Positions 22,911-33,376 of a DNA stretch of 64,000 nt are shown here, piece after piece. The DNA is taken from positions 18,072,505 through 18,136,504 of the forward strand of contig NC_079216.1 in the NCBI RefSeq assembly GCF_029633865.1, read 5' to 3'. The first letter of the stretch is position 1. Every line of letters starts with the position of its first letter. The translations under genes and the position numbers were made by a program. The notes under the pieces are model-generated. The model was not told the DNA's origin. It did not search any database and saw only the letters and a list, made by a program, of their open reading frames with translations. The DNA comes from Lampris incognitus. Lineage: Eukaryota; Chordata; Actinopteri; Lampriformes; Lampridae.

Positions 22911-23880
22911 TCAGACAGGGCTGTCCAGGGGGCTGTCTGGGTCATCCAAATCCAACTCGCTGAGGTCCGGTCCCTCTAGGCCCCCTTCGTCTCGTGGGGG
23001 ATGGTCCATACCGAACATCCCAGAATGGTATCTGTTGAGAGAGTGGTTATCCTCCCTAAAAGACCCTGTCTCACCTTTTAACAGGCTCTCTCCATCTGGG
23101 TTGAGAGGCCTGAGCAATTCTACTTCTTTCATCTGGTAGGGCAGGGGGAGGGATGTTATACTAGATTTCATGTGTTTGTCCATGCATCAAATGCATAAGG
23201 CCTTGTACATAGGTATACAGAAACAAACTCCAATAATCAACACTAATATTATGACCAATATGGGTCTGGCCAGAGAGGACAGCCAATTTCCCCATTTGCT
23301 GAACCATTTTGACATCCAGTTTCCAAATGGGTCATTTACCCCCGAATGTTCCTGGATCTCGTCTGAGAGCATCTTTAGACCTGTCAATGCCCTGGTAAGT
23401 GTGCCATCAGGCGCCGTGTTATTTGGGATAAAAGTACAACACTGAGAGCCGAACATTGCACATACACCTGCCGAATGTCGGGTGCTGCCCCGTCATTCCA
23501 CAGAAGTATATGTCATAACCTCTCCATGCCTGGAGATTCCCCCCACAGTTAATTACATCACATAGGTCGAATTGGAAAGTGTAGCTTTTCCCTGTAGTAT
23601 AATTTAGTTCTATTCCCCCTTAAATTGATAAACATTTATCCCTTAGAGCTGTGTTGACTGCTCTTTTAGTTATGTGGTGGTGTAATTGGGTCAGATTGGT
23701 ATCATTAGCGATATCAGTTAGTGGGGTTCCAGGTCTCTTAATATGAATTTCATGACTCTAGGTTAGATCGTTCTCGTAAGGCCTGAGCCATTTTCCACCA
23801 CAACAGTGGTCCTGCTATCATCAGTGAGAGACACCATAGGGTGATCAGTCCCTGGAGTCTGTCACATCCGAGTAGCCTAA
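22911..23880 (-). pseudogene. Retroviral env remnant (transmembrane subunit and cytoplasmic tail)
   Basis: The frame from 23456 carries a QCCTFIPN cysteine motif typical of the end of the transmembrane subunit's disulphide loop, a membrane-proximal Trp-rich stretch (WMSKWFSKWGNWLSS) and a hydrophobic anchor (about residues 66-85). A TGA at 23189-23187 cuts the frame; the same frame is then open to 22911 over an acidic tail. Upstream sequence to 23880 is env-like by position but broken. No functional glycoprotein can be made. Confidence 0.65.
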
Positions 23881-23900
23881 ATGGATTTCCTGTGTCATGT

Positions 23901-24695
23901 CTAGGTCTCGTCGGGGTTGTCATAGTCACTGTCGAGGTCCTTCAGGTTTTTTCTAATGTCAGTCAGTGTCCGCTCGGTCGGAGCGTCTGTCTTGCAGCAC
24001 TGAGTCTTGTGCCACCAGTTGCTTAGTCTGTCTGTTTGCAACCAGACTTGTAGGGAGTAGTCAGTAGCTTGGGCCACTTGGAATGGGCCGAGCCAACGTG
24101 GTTCACTCCAATTTCTTCGGTGTTGTTTCCTCAACACCCATTCCCCTATTTCCACCGGTGGTGGGACGACGTCGTCTGAATCATGCAGAAGTGCTTCCTG
24201 TACCTGTGAGGACAAACACTTCACCGCTATGTTAAGCATTGTTACATAATCACCAATTTCTTCTCTTTGTCCTATAAGAGTGTGTCCGTCTGTGGTAGGG
24301 CAAGTGGTAAATGGGCATGGCATTTTTCTACCCGTTAGCACCTCATGAGGGGTTAACCCATGTGCTGCATTTGGTTGAGATCTCATGTTGAACAGTACCA
24401 GTGGTATGGCGTCTAGCCATTTCAGGCTTAATTTGCTACATAATTTTCCCAATTGTTCCTTGATTGTCCTATATGCTCTTTCCACCAGTCCCTGGGAGGC
24501 AGGGTGATAGACTGAGCCGGATTTGTGTTTGATCCCAAACATTTCCTCAACTTTCTGAAGGTCCTCACTTGTGAAGTGGGCACCATTATCTGATCTGATG
24601 GTTCTTGGCAACCCATATCTGGGTATGAGTTCTTTAACCAGCCATTTAATTACTTCCTGTGCTGTTTCCTTCTGAATCACTTGTATTATCCTCAC
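23901..24695 (-). pseudogene. Retroviral integrase fragment (C-terminal two thirds of the core plus C-terminal domain)
   Basis: The open frame shows RSDNGAHFTS (second catalytic Asp), then HPASQGLVERAYRTIKEQLG (catalytic Glu in the LVERA context) and a C-terminal domain with WVLRKQHRRNWSEPRWLGPF. The N-terminal zinc domain and the first catalytic Asp are missing. The frame is fused by deletion to gag sequence at about 24670-24695. Part of the endogenous retrovirus. Confidence 0.85.
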
Positions 24696-25720
24696 TCTTA
24701 CTATCTACATTTTGTACAACTTTCTTTTTCCCAGTCTTAGCTTTAGTTGCTGCTTCTTGCTTTATCTTCTTTCCCACATCCATCTCTTTCCACTCTTCGT
24801 CCCCTCTATTCCTACTGTCTGGTTTTTGCATTACGTTCTCGTTCCCTTCCTCTAACTCTTCAGTATGTCTTTCTAAGCTACTAGCATACGCCATTCCTCG
24901 TCTCTCTTGTTCTTGGGCGGTCATTCCCCATAGATCTATTATTCCTTTTTTTTCCCCTCTATCTCGTTCATGTGTTTGCTTATCAGCGCGAGTTTCTGCT
25001 CCAGGTCTGCTTGAGTGACGGGAGCGTCTCCTGCGTTGTCTGGGGCGATGCTTACACCTATGACCCCGCCTTTAACAGCCATAAGAGGGGCCTGTATATC
25101 TTATGCTGTGCCCTGGGGTCGTGTTTTTGACGCCGAGGGTGTTTCTACCAACGGGTTGTGACTATATGGTGGAGGGGCAGTGGGTTGGGTTTCTATAGTC
25201 GGGTAAAGATGTTCCCCTAGTTTAGCCCCCCTTTTTCTGCTTCTTCCTCCTTTATTTTGGTTGCTTTATCCTGCTCTTTTCTGCTTTTCTGCTTTGTCTC
25301 TGGCTGAGTTGGGTTCGGCGTTTTCGGCATAGTCTGTAACATTTCGAAAAACCAGACGGCCATGGTGGCCTGTCTGTCTGCCTCTCGTTCTGCTTTTCGT
25401 ATCTGTGATTTCTTTGTTAGACATCCCATCTGTCCAACTTTTTCTTCCGCCTTAGCCGCTTTAACGCGGGCTTGTGCCTCATATTATTCTAGTTGTTGTG
25501 CGCTGGATGGTGGATCAGTCCATTTCCCTAGCAGGCCTTCTTCCTGCATTTCATGTGCCCAAATCACTAATATTTTTTTTTTTGCCAATTTATTTATTTC
25601 TCCGGGCAGAGTCCTGTATGCTCTTAATATTAGGGCTTTGTGCAGGACCCTGCCTAATGTGTAATGGGGTAGTTTTTGCCAGCAATCTATCACTGCTTTA
25701 ATTTTATCAGACATTTTCAA
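24670..25720 (-). pseudogene. Retroviral gag remnants
   Basis: Three broken frames, at 25720-25484, 25429-25217 and 24924-24670, encode a matrix-like N-terminus (MKMSDKIKAVIDCWQKL) and highly charged Lys/Glu-rich segments. Capsid and nucleocapsid zinc knuckles are not seen. The right-hand end passes directly into integrase sequence, showing an internal deletion. Confidence 0.55.
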
Positions 25721-26581
25721 GACACACTTTGTTCATATACACTGACACGCCAACCAAGTGGACTCTAGGTCCGGGGGAGGGCGGGGAACCCAGCCACGGA
25801 AGAGGTTGGGGCCCTGTCGGGTCACCCAATGTCAACCGCCGGTTTTCTGATCACCTCGAGCGAGAACAATACAGCAGGCTTCTACCCACACGGGGCGGCT
25901 GTACCTTCACTTCAAATCTCGCTCAGGTATCACTCCCCGAGTGTCCCCTTTTACTCAGAGGCGCTATACAGTGTTCTAGGTCCCTGACCTTATCTCTTAT
26001 CCCTTATATTCTTCTAGGCCTACCCCATTTGACAAGCAAACACACTGGTTTCGGAGCCTGGTGTGTGTTTAAAACTTCCACACAGGCAAAAAAGTCTCGT
26101 AAACCAGGAAACCACCCCACAGTTTGTGAAAAACAACAAATCTTTCCCTGTGTCCTTATTCTTTCTCTTACTTATTTCTTCCTAAATTTGCGACAACTCT
26201 CCGTTTTTACAGGAAAGAAAAAGACGGTCCCAGACTCGTTCTTTTGATTACGTCTTATTTTGTCCAAATGGTTTTGCTGTACTAAACTAGGACACTTATT
26301 TTCTTTCCCTTGTGGTGTTTCTCTATATGTTTTAAACATTACATGTGAAACACATTCATTGCATATGCCACAATACAATTATATTTTCTCTTACTTTTTA
26401 GTAGGGACTTTTCTCCTCCATCTCCCCCTCTCCATCCAATTTGCAAACGGACCGGGGTCCGGCAGAATTTTATAGAAAAGGTATTCTGCTTACCTTAGCT
26501 ACAGAGCTCCTGCAATTTGGATGGAGAGTTGGCGATGGTTGGCTGTAGTCCCGGAGTGTGTCGAATTGTCCGTCGAGCCAG

Positions 26582-26601
26582 AATCCGGGTCACGGCACCA
26601 A
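26582..26601 (-). other. Primer binding site of the endogenous retrovirus (tRNA-His type)
   Basis: Minus strand TGGTGCCGTGACCCGGATTC, just inside the LTR end, is complementary to the 3' end of tRNA-His(GTG) with one mismatch (recalled tRNA sequence). Confidence 0.75.
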
Positions 26602-26603
26602 TT

Positions 26604-27081
26604 GTTGAGTCTTATCTTTTGCAAAAGACTCACCCAGTTCTTTGATTCAGGTCGACATAGGCAAATAAGAAGTCAGACGGCTTCTTGCTGGTTCGTGATG
26701 TTTTATTTGGCATACAACAAATAGTTCACAGGTAATGCTGCAGCGCTGGAGACGTACCCTCGGTGCAACCGGGAGTCGTCTGCCAAATAACAGAAACACA
26801 TAGTGATATATACTAAAACAACAAGGCGTGGTTCTTTTTCAGAGACAGGCTTGATCTTCTTTTGTGGTTTCCCTTTGTCACTGTCGATCCCGTTTCCCTC
26901 ATGTTGTCTTGCAGGTGTAGCACGTGTCTTAATCAGATTTATGTGCATGGCGTTCCTGCTCCAAGGCCGTCCTAATGAAGTGGGTGCACATAGTGTTTCT
27001 ACTCCAAGGCCGTCTCTATCAGGCCGGCGTACAATGTTCCTACTCTCAGGCCCAGCTCCTTTAGGTCTAAGTAGCCAATCA
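26604..27081 (-). mobile_element. 5' LTR of the endogenous retrovirus
   Basis: On the - strand it begins TGATTGGC (27081) and ends GACTCAACA (26604), giving TG...CA ends, and contains an AATAAA-type polyadenylation signal near 26705. The outer edge abuts LINE ORF1 sequence resuming at 27082; the inner edge is three bases from the primer site. Internal near-repeats CTCCAAGGCCGTC occur at about 26960 and 27002 in what would be U3. Confidence 0.65.
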
Positions 27082-27186
27082 CACGTTGTGTGTCACAGAA
27101 GACAGGTCTTTATGATCCTCAAGGATAGCACGGGTGATTTGAACTTGACTTTCACTTTCAAAGTTGACGGTTTTAGTTACAATCAC
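27082..27186 (+). pseudogene. Tx1-clade LINE copy 2, part B (ORF1 middle)
   Basis: Encodes VVCHRRQVFMILKDSTG and FKVDGFSYN, matching copy 1 at about 15275-15370. It is cut at AAT (27184-27186), which is repeated at 29273-29275 where part C resumes. Confidence 0.8.
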
Positions 27187-29272
27187 CCTGTTTACACTTG
27201 GATTTAAAATGCGTTTTGGGTAATCGGATCACAAGTGGACAGCGAGACACGTTGCCGTTTACACCTGTCTATCGTGCGTCTTCTAATGCGTCCTGCTGAC
27301 CACTTGTGATCAGATTTCATTTCTCCGAAGATTTCGTTACTGTTACGTCACTTCTGCTACAAGGTCAAAGGGCCTCAGTCAAGCGCAAGATTTGCCGACT
27401 AGCTGTGAAAACAATAGCTAATGTTTGAAGATGTTTCAAGCACTAATACACATGTACAGACTATTACAACTTTGAGATTGATAGAACTGATTCTTCTGCC
27501 CAAATGGAGATTAGGCATCTCGTTTCACTTGTACACCAACCACGTACACTGTCCTCTGTATTATAGACTGGATACACTACGGGGAACGCCCCCCCCCCAT
27601 TCATTCCAATGAAAGTTGCGCAATGGCGCATGAAGCCAGTGCTCAGTAGCGCATTTAATAGGGACCAAGCTCGGTACTGCACCTGGGGCCAAAAAGACTT
27701 TTTCACGTCCGCCAGCATGGGGAAAGAGAAAATAATTACGAGAAAGGAAATTGTTTGCGGCTACTAACCAAAGTCGGAATCATCTCTGTATATTGTCAGA
27801 TTTTGACATCTGAGTGTTTTTTTCTTTTTTAATTCGCCATTTAATTCACCACCTACCTCTAGGAACCTATTTCTGGTCGCCGTTCATGTGCTCGACCTTG
27901 CACGAGACTGCCGGCCCCAGCCTACATGCACCCGTTAGCTAGCACTAACAAGCTAGCCTACGTTAGCTAGCATGCCGAGCACGCTTTGAAATCACGATTT
28001 TAGCTACATTTTACTTTTTGCCAATAAAATTTCACTTACCGGTACAAAGTAATCTTCGTCTCAGTTCGGGTCGTACAGTTGAAGGCAGCACAAGTTGGCA
28101 TTTTCGTCTTTCTTCTCTCTGTATCCTCAAGCGAGGTCAAGTGCATCTGTGTAATTGCCACTGACTGGGGGAAAGGGGGCTGTGACGTAGTGTTGCGGGG
28201 ATACCTAGCTAGGAGTGCGCAGGCTGGGCTGGGGCCATGGAGCGCGCAGGCTGGGGCCACCGCGTTCACAAGCACATTCCACACATTCTTTCCGGCCCCA
28301 AACTGCAGTACTGAGCTTGGCCAGTAATCGCGCACTGACTTCAAGATGGCTGCCGGTTCGTGGGGGCTTGCCTCTCCTCTCCTTTTTTTCGAAAGTTGGC
28401 GCGCTGTTACCAAAACAACCACCACATGATGACGTACATTCCTGTTACGCCCTTGTTGGGGACGCATCGGGACGCATTAACGTTTACACTACAAAAAATA
28501 TGTGGGCAAATGCGTCCCAGACCACCTCAAGTGGTTTGAGTAACCGGTTCACAAAACGTTTTGGTGGTCGTTTACACTTGTGTTTAGCTCTGTCCACTTG
28601 TGAGCCGATCGCAAACAAAAAACAAAAAATATATTTTAAAACCAATTGTACCCCGTTTAGACTGGCAGCCCAAATTGGATTTTTGGCAAATCCAGATTGG
28701 AATCGGATTTCTTTTATATAGTCTGAACAGCAAAAAAACACATTGGAATCTGATCCTTGCAAATCAGATTTGAGCCACATTCGGAGGTGATTTCATATCT
28801 GATTCAAATTGGATTTCTAAAGATGTGTCTCAGTCTGGACGCTCTAGCCAGTCAAATCGGATTCCAAACTGTCCATTACATCACTCGCAACGCGACACAA
28901 CGCAACACATGTTAACGTTAGATTCTGAATGTGCAAATAACATATATATCAGCCTCCTTCGTCGCTGATATTGTCTGATGCGACGGAGGAGTTCTGCACC
29001 GCGACTTGACAGTGCCTGAAGAGTGAGATGACATATATCCATTGTGTTTTGTTGTTGTCTGTCTGCACAGAAGTCGCCAGCATATTACGTCACACAACAC
29101 ACGTGCAACGCACCCACGCCTACGTCGTTACCACGCAGATCGGTCGACGATGTGGCTGCAGTCTGAGTGAAGCCAAATCCGATCTGATGACTTGCAAATA
29201 ACAGTCTGGACATTCAGTCCTAAAGATCAGATTTGAGAAACAAATCGGATTCGCCTGCAGGTCTTGTAAACA
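27187..29272. mobile_element. Composite terminal-inverted-repeat element(s) in LINE copy 2
   Basis: The outer ends CACCCTGTTTACA (27187) and TGTAAACAGGGTG (29260-29272) are perfect inverted repeats flanked by AAT, a 3-bp duplication. Inside, 28650-29272 forms its own inverted-repeat unit: its left end ACCCCGTTTAGACTGG resembles the right terminus. Left-part sequence near 27220 (CACAAGTGGACAG) is inverted at 28598-28611. So at least two related non-autonomous elements are joined or nested. The 3-bp duplication suggests a PIF/Harbinger-type mechanism, but the ends do not prove it. The middle (27540-28470) is CpG-rich and carries a THAP-like exon. Confidence 0.6.
28040..28101 (-). pseudogene. 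THAP-domain-like first coding exon within the inverted-repeat element
   Basis: Minus-strand ATG (28101-28099) opens MPTCAAFNCTTRTET and KITLYR, the start of a THAP C2CH zinc finger (first two cysteines present). It is followed exactly by a consensus splice donor (CCG|GTAAGTG). In THAP genes the first exon commonly ends at this point of the domain. I find no second THAP exon (no downstream C..H pair or AVPTIF-like box) in the window. It could be a captured promoter plus first exon, or the relic of a THAP-bearing transposase gene (P-element type) with its body lost. Confidence 0.5.
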
Positions 29273-31204
29273 GGGTGAATGTGTTTGCGACTTCTGAAAC
29301 GATGAAACGCTTCGGTTGCAGGGCAGAAGGACACTTGGTTCGGTCTTGTCCAGAAGGCCGGACAGCACGCCAGATCGAGTCCGCCTGAAGCACCGCAGCC
29401 TGCAGCCGAGTCTGACTCGCCCGGTGTGCAGCAGTCTGTAGAAAGCAGAGGAGACCAAGGCAGACACGCAAGATAGGGAGCAGATTGTGAAACAGGATCA
29501 AGCTAAGAGTAGAAATGAAGTCGATTATTCCCCAGACCAGGGAGAAATCAGAAAAAAGCAAGCTGACAGAGGAAAAGAAATGTAACAAAGATAAAGGGGG
29601 GGGGCGCTTTAGTCAAAGTTTGGAAAGTGTGGTCATTGATGAACTGATAGATGAAAACATGTCTACAGAGGAGAATGGTCTAACAATTAAAGGTAGTAAA
29701 AGGAACATGTCTGACAAAGAACAGGGTGGTGCCAAGACTAAGAAAGTGTTGGATGATTCATCTGATGAGGAATGTGAGTACGTGAGTGGATGCCATCCCA
29801 AGAGGAGGAAACCATTTTTTATCCCCTTGAGAAAAAAGAAAGAAAGAAGAATTAACTGAAACTAAAGGGCAAATGGCAGTTAAAACTGAAAAGTATTTTC
29901 CCGATTCAAGATCTTTTGTTAGGTCTGTAGCATGGCTGAGCAAGGAAGAGGGGGCTTTTAGTGACCAAGAGATTTACCGGCTAAAGAAAATTACGACAAA
30001 AGTCAAAGCACAACTAATGGATGACGATTAAGACAAAATTGATTCTGCACATTTTATTCGCATGTTGTTTTTTTTTCTTGTTGTAAAGACAACTTCTTCC
30101 CTTTTTATGGCTGATTTGAAAATAGTGTGGTGACCCACATCTATATAACTAGAGACATTCACCTAAGAGGTCAGATAATGCACTTCCGCTTCCGGTACAC
30201 AGTTCAGTGTCGTTGTCGAACGTATGACATGCAAAGTTGGAGCTAGTAAACTACCTCGACTACGTCTACTCTCACGTCTCCTGTCTCGTTGTTTTCTAAC
30301 TCCACAATAGGGTCTTTAAATATAAACGGAGCAAGGAATGATGTGAAAACAGCTTCTCTTTTCATAATGGACTTGACTTGATGCCGTGAATGAAAGTGAC
30401 TGGAACAAGGGGTGGCCTGGGGAGGTGTGTGTGTGTGTTTTAGTCCCTCTTCTTTTGAGGTTGAAGAAATAATGTGTGTTCATATTTTAAAAGTCACAGT
30501 ACAATACAAAAGTCTGAAAATAATTTGTGTGAATGTTTATGCCCCAGTTTCGGGCATTGAGAGAATGAGGCTGTTGAACATTTATGTGATGTAATTCACA
30601 ATTGTACGGAGGTTTTTTTTTCTTTGTTTCTGGGAGGGGATTTTAATTGTACAGAAAATGCAGAACTAGACAGGAATCATCTAGAACCTCATCCCGCTTC
30701 ATCTGCCAAACTTAAGCGGTTGATTGAAACCCATGGCCTGAAAGATGTTTGGAGAGGTGTTAACAGGAGTGACAGGCAGTACACCTGGAGTCACTCCAAG
30801 GAAAATGTGTTAACTTTGGCCAGACTTGATCATTATTAGTGTTTTAAACATCATTTTTGGTATCTTTAAAACATGTCAAATAGTTCCTGTTGGTTTCCTG
30901 ATTATTGTCTTGTTCAGTGCTCCTTTTTCTTTCAGAATGTTAAAGTACAGAGTACATATTGGCATTTCAATACTTGCCTTTTACATGATAGATCTTTCAG
31001 AGAGGTTTTTGAATTTCTATGGGCTTTAGAAAAAGCTAATCTACTTTTTCTTCAGCACAGCAATGGTGGGATATAGGAAAGAGCAAAATAAAACAGTTAT
31101 GTCAGCAGTATACTTGCAATGTCACCAAGCACATTACCAGACCTCTTAAAGAACTGGATATTGAAATAGTAGATTTACAGAGTTTAGTGGATTCTACAGG
31201 AAAT
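29273..31204 (+). pseudogene. Tx1-clade LINE copy 2, part C1 (ORF1 C-terminus, ORF2 endonuclease)
   Basis: ORF1 resumes with a zinc knuckle whose first Cys is Arg (KRFGCRAEGHLVRSC), then an acidic tail with an open stretch at 29515-29859. ORF2 begins at 30108 with MADLK and, after a solo LTR, GSLNINGARN. The endonuclease continues with VNVYAPVSG (about 30535) and GGDFNCTEN (about 30637). A stop and frameshifts are present. The element is cut at 31205 by an L2-type LINE. Confidence 0.8.
30126..30306. mobile_element. Solo LTR, 181 bp, with 4-bp target duplication
   Basis: TGTGGTGACCC...AACTCCACA has TG...CA ends and is flanked by ATAG at 30122-30125 and 30307-30310. Without the insert the LINE ORF2 start reads continuously (Asp-Leu-Lys-Ile-Gly-Ser-Leu), as in copy 1. 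Clear case of a solo LTR, orientation not fixed. Confidence 0.8.
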
Positions 31205-32690
31205 AATAATGAACAATAATAATCCATTTTATTTGTGGATGCCTTTCAGAGCACTCAAGGACACCTTACAGAACACAGTTAATAAAAACAAAACAAAAAA
31301 CAATCAGCATTGTATCAGACAGCATAAAATCAAAACGAAGCAGGGTAGACAATAAAAAGTTAATACAACAGATAAGTCATCATTAGCACAAAACTCAGTG
31401 AAGCGTGGATCAGACAGAATATGCCAGTTTGAAAAGGCAAGTTTTGAGATCAGATTTGAAGGTTGAAAGAGAGTCAGTCTTGTGGGAGGGAGTTCCATAG
31501 GCGGGGGGCAGAATGGCTGAAGGCTCTAGACCCCATGGTAGTCGAGCGGGCCAACGCTGTAGTGAATTGGAGAGCAGGGGCGTCATTCATCAATCGTACA
31601 TACAAATTTGCGCTTACACACCCATGGGATTTTTTAAAAAAATTTTAGCCCTGAGGTTTGTCTGACAGATCAGTGTAGAACCTGGCTAACCCCTGAATTT
31701 AGAAACCAGTTGGCTAACACTGACGTCTTTGCAAGCCTGGGTGATTGCTCGTTGCAAGAGGTAGACAATAAATGTTAGGGGAAAGGAATTACAAATAACC
31801 ACCAGGCTTTGCTGCTACCTGTCAGACAATTTGCAGGGCTAAAGAATTCCGTGGGTGTTTAAGAACAAATTTTTACGTACAAACGATTGATGAACGAGGC
31901 CCCAGAAGAGGATGTGAGAGTGCGGGAGGGCGTGTGGATATGAAGGAGTTCTGAAAGATAAGGAGCTAGGTTATTAAGGGCCTTAAAGGTGAGAAGCAGG
32001 ATCTTGAAGTCAATACAGTATTTAACAGGGAGCCAATGGAGTTGCTGAAGAACAGGAGTGATTTGATCGACGGAAGGAGTTCTGGTAATGATACAAGCAG
32101 CTGAATTCTGGACCAATTGAAGTGTATGAAGACACTTGGACGGGAAGACCAAAGAGGATAGAATTGCAGTACTCAATGCGGGATGTAACCAGTATGTGAA
32201 TGAGTATGGCGGTGCTATTAGGTGTAAGTGTTGGATGAAGATGATTAATATTGTGTAGGTGGACGTATGCAGACCGAGTAACATTGTTGATGTGAGTTTC
32301 AAACGATAATGTGCTGTCCAAGATGACACCCAGACTCCTAACCTGAGGCGATGGAGGAACTATAGAATTGTCAAAAGTTAGAGAAAAACTATCAGGTTTG
32401 GCCAAAGTAGATTTAGTACCTACTGGGATGACCTCGGTTTTTTCACTGTCACTAAGTTTGAGGAAGTGGTATGAGAACCAGGATTTAATTTCTAGTTAGG
32501 AGTCAGAAAGGGAAGTGGGTGGAAGAGTATAGGTAGGCTTGGTGGATAGATAAAGCTGGGTGTCAGCCACATAGCAGTGAAAATTGGATGCCAAATTTCC
32601 TGAAAATGTGTCCAAGAGGTAATAAGTAAATAATAAATAGGAGGGGTCCCAATACAGAGCCCCGGGGAACACCAATAGTAACAGGAAATT
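31205..32690 (-). pseudogene. L2-type LINE 3' fragment (reverse transcriptase C-terminal half)
   Basis: Minus-strand blocks: [13 protein letters not shown] (about 32670), [11 protein letters not shown] (decayed YADDTQLY, about 32570), VRSLGVILDSTLSF (about 32330), SRIEYCNSILFGLP (about 32190), LQLVQNSAACIITRTP (about 32110), HWLPVKYCIDFKILLLTFKA (about 32040) and LAPYLSELL (about 31960). The order and spacing are those of L2/Rex-like LINE reverse transcriptases. The 3' UTR runs to 31205. It is 5' truncated, frameshifted and interrupted by a MITE. Confidence 0.85.
31577..31903. mobile_element. MITE inside the L2-type LINE
   Basis: Ends are inverted repeats: GGGGCGTCATTCATCAATCG at 31577 and the complement CGATTGATGAACGAGGCCCC ending 31903, about 35 bp with a few mismatches. 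A short open stretch of no known homology lies inside. Target duplication not resolved. Confidence 0.6.
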
Positions 32691-32726
32691 ACTGTGATCT
32701 CAATTTTTTAAGTTGGACAAATCAAG

Positions 32727-33093
32727 TGCATATTGAAGCCCTTAAAGCTAAAAAGGCTGCCTTAGCCAACCTGTTGAGCACTACAGCACAGGGAGCTCTG
32801 GTCCGCTCACGTTTCATGTATGTGTCTCAAATGGATGCCCCATCACAGTTTTTGTATTATTTTTTTTTGGTGTGAAATAATGGTCAGAAGAAGATCAGAT
32901 TTTAATTATTACAGAGAAATTAACGATAAAAAGCAATACAGTGTTATCTGGGCTCATGGGGATGTGTTGTGCTCGGTAAAAGACAACCAACTTGTTTTTT
33001 TTCTGGAGAATTGATGTGATTTATTAAGTATCTATTCATTTGCTTGTGTTTTGAATATGGTTGTACTTCTTTAGAATAAAAGTTACTTAAAAA
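32727..33093 (+). pseudogene. Tx1-clade LINE copy 2, part C2 (ORF2 fragment and 3' end)
   Basis: Resumes ORF2 with EALKAKKAALANLLS and AQGALVRSRF, matching copy 1 near 17985-18060, then jumps to the 3' UTR. The reverse transcriptase (about 2.5 kb in copy 1) is deleted. Ends TTACTTAAAAA before (TC)n. Confidence 0.75.
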
Positions 33094-33122
33094 TCTCTCT
33101 CTCTCTCTCGCTCTCGCTCTCG

Positions 33123-33159
<37 letters not shown>

Positions 33160-33160
33160 T
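33094..33160 (+). repeat. (TC)n(AC)n at the 3' side of LINE copy 2
   Basis: TC units with a few CGCTC interruptions to 33139, then about 10 AC units. Third TC tract bordering a Tx1-clade LINE end. Confidence 0.95.
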
Positions 33161-33376
33161 CACCCGTGATGCTGTGGCTGCAGCCAGACTTGCCCACGTG
33201 TCGTCTGGACTGGGTTGCATCAGTGCCAATAAAAATAACTGACTCTCACAAGCACATTTGTTGTCATCTTTTAAATTTCGTCTGAAAATCTACTTTACTG
33301 TATGGCTTCGCTATCATTTTTGGCTTTTGTTGTTGTTGTTGCTGCTGCTGTTTCTTGTTGCATTGGTCCTTATTTA

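Larger units (their letters stand above)
22640..27081 (-). mobile_element. Endogenous retrovirus, internally deleted, one LTR recognised
   Basis: Minus-strand order: 5' LTR (27081-26604), tRNA-His-type primer site (26601-26582), leader, gag remnants (25720-24670), integrase (24695-23901) and env transmembrane part (about 23880-22911). Protease, reverse transcriptase, RNase H and most of gag are gone, and env surface coding is decayed. I could not find a matching 3' LTR; 22640-22900 is the presumed remnant of that end. The insertion lies inside LINE copy 2. The class looks gammaretrovirus-like (or a related fish group) from integrase and env features. Confidence 0.8.
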
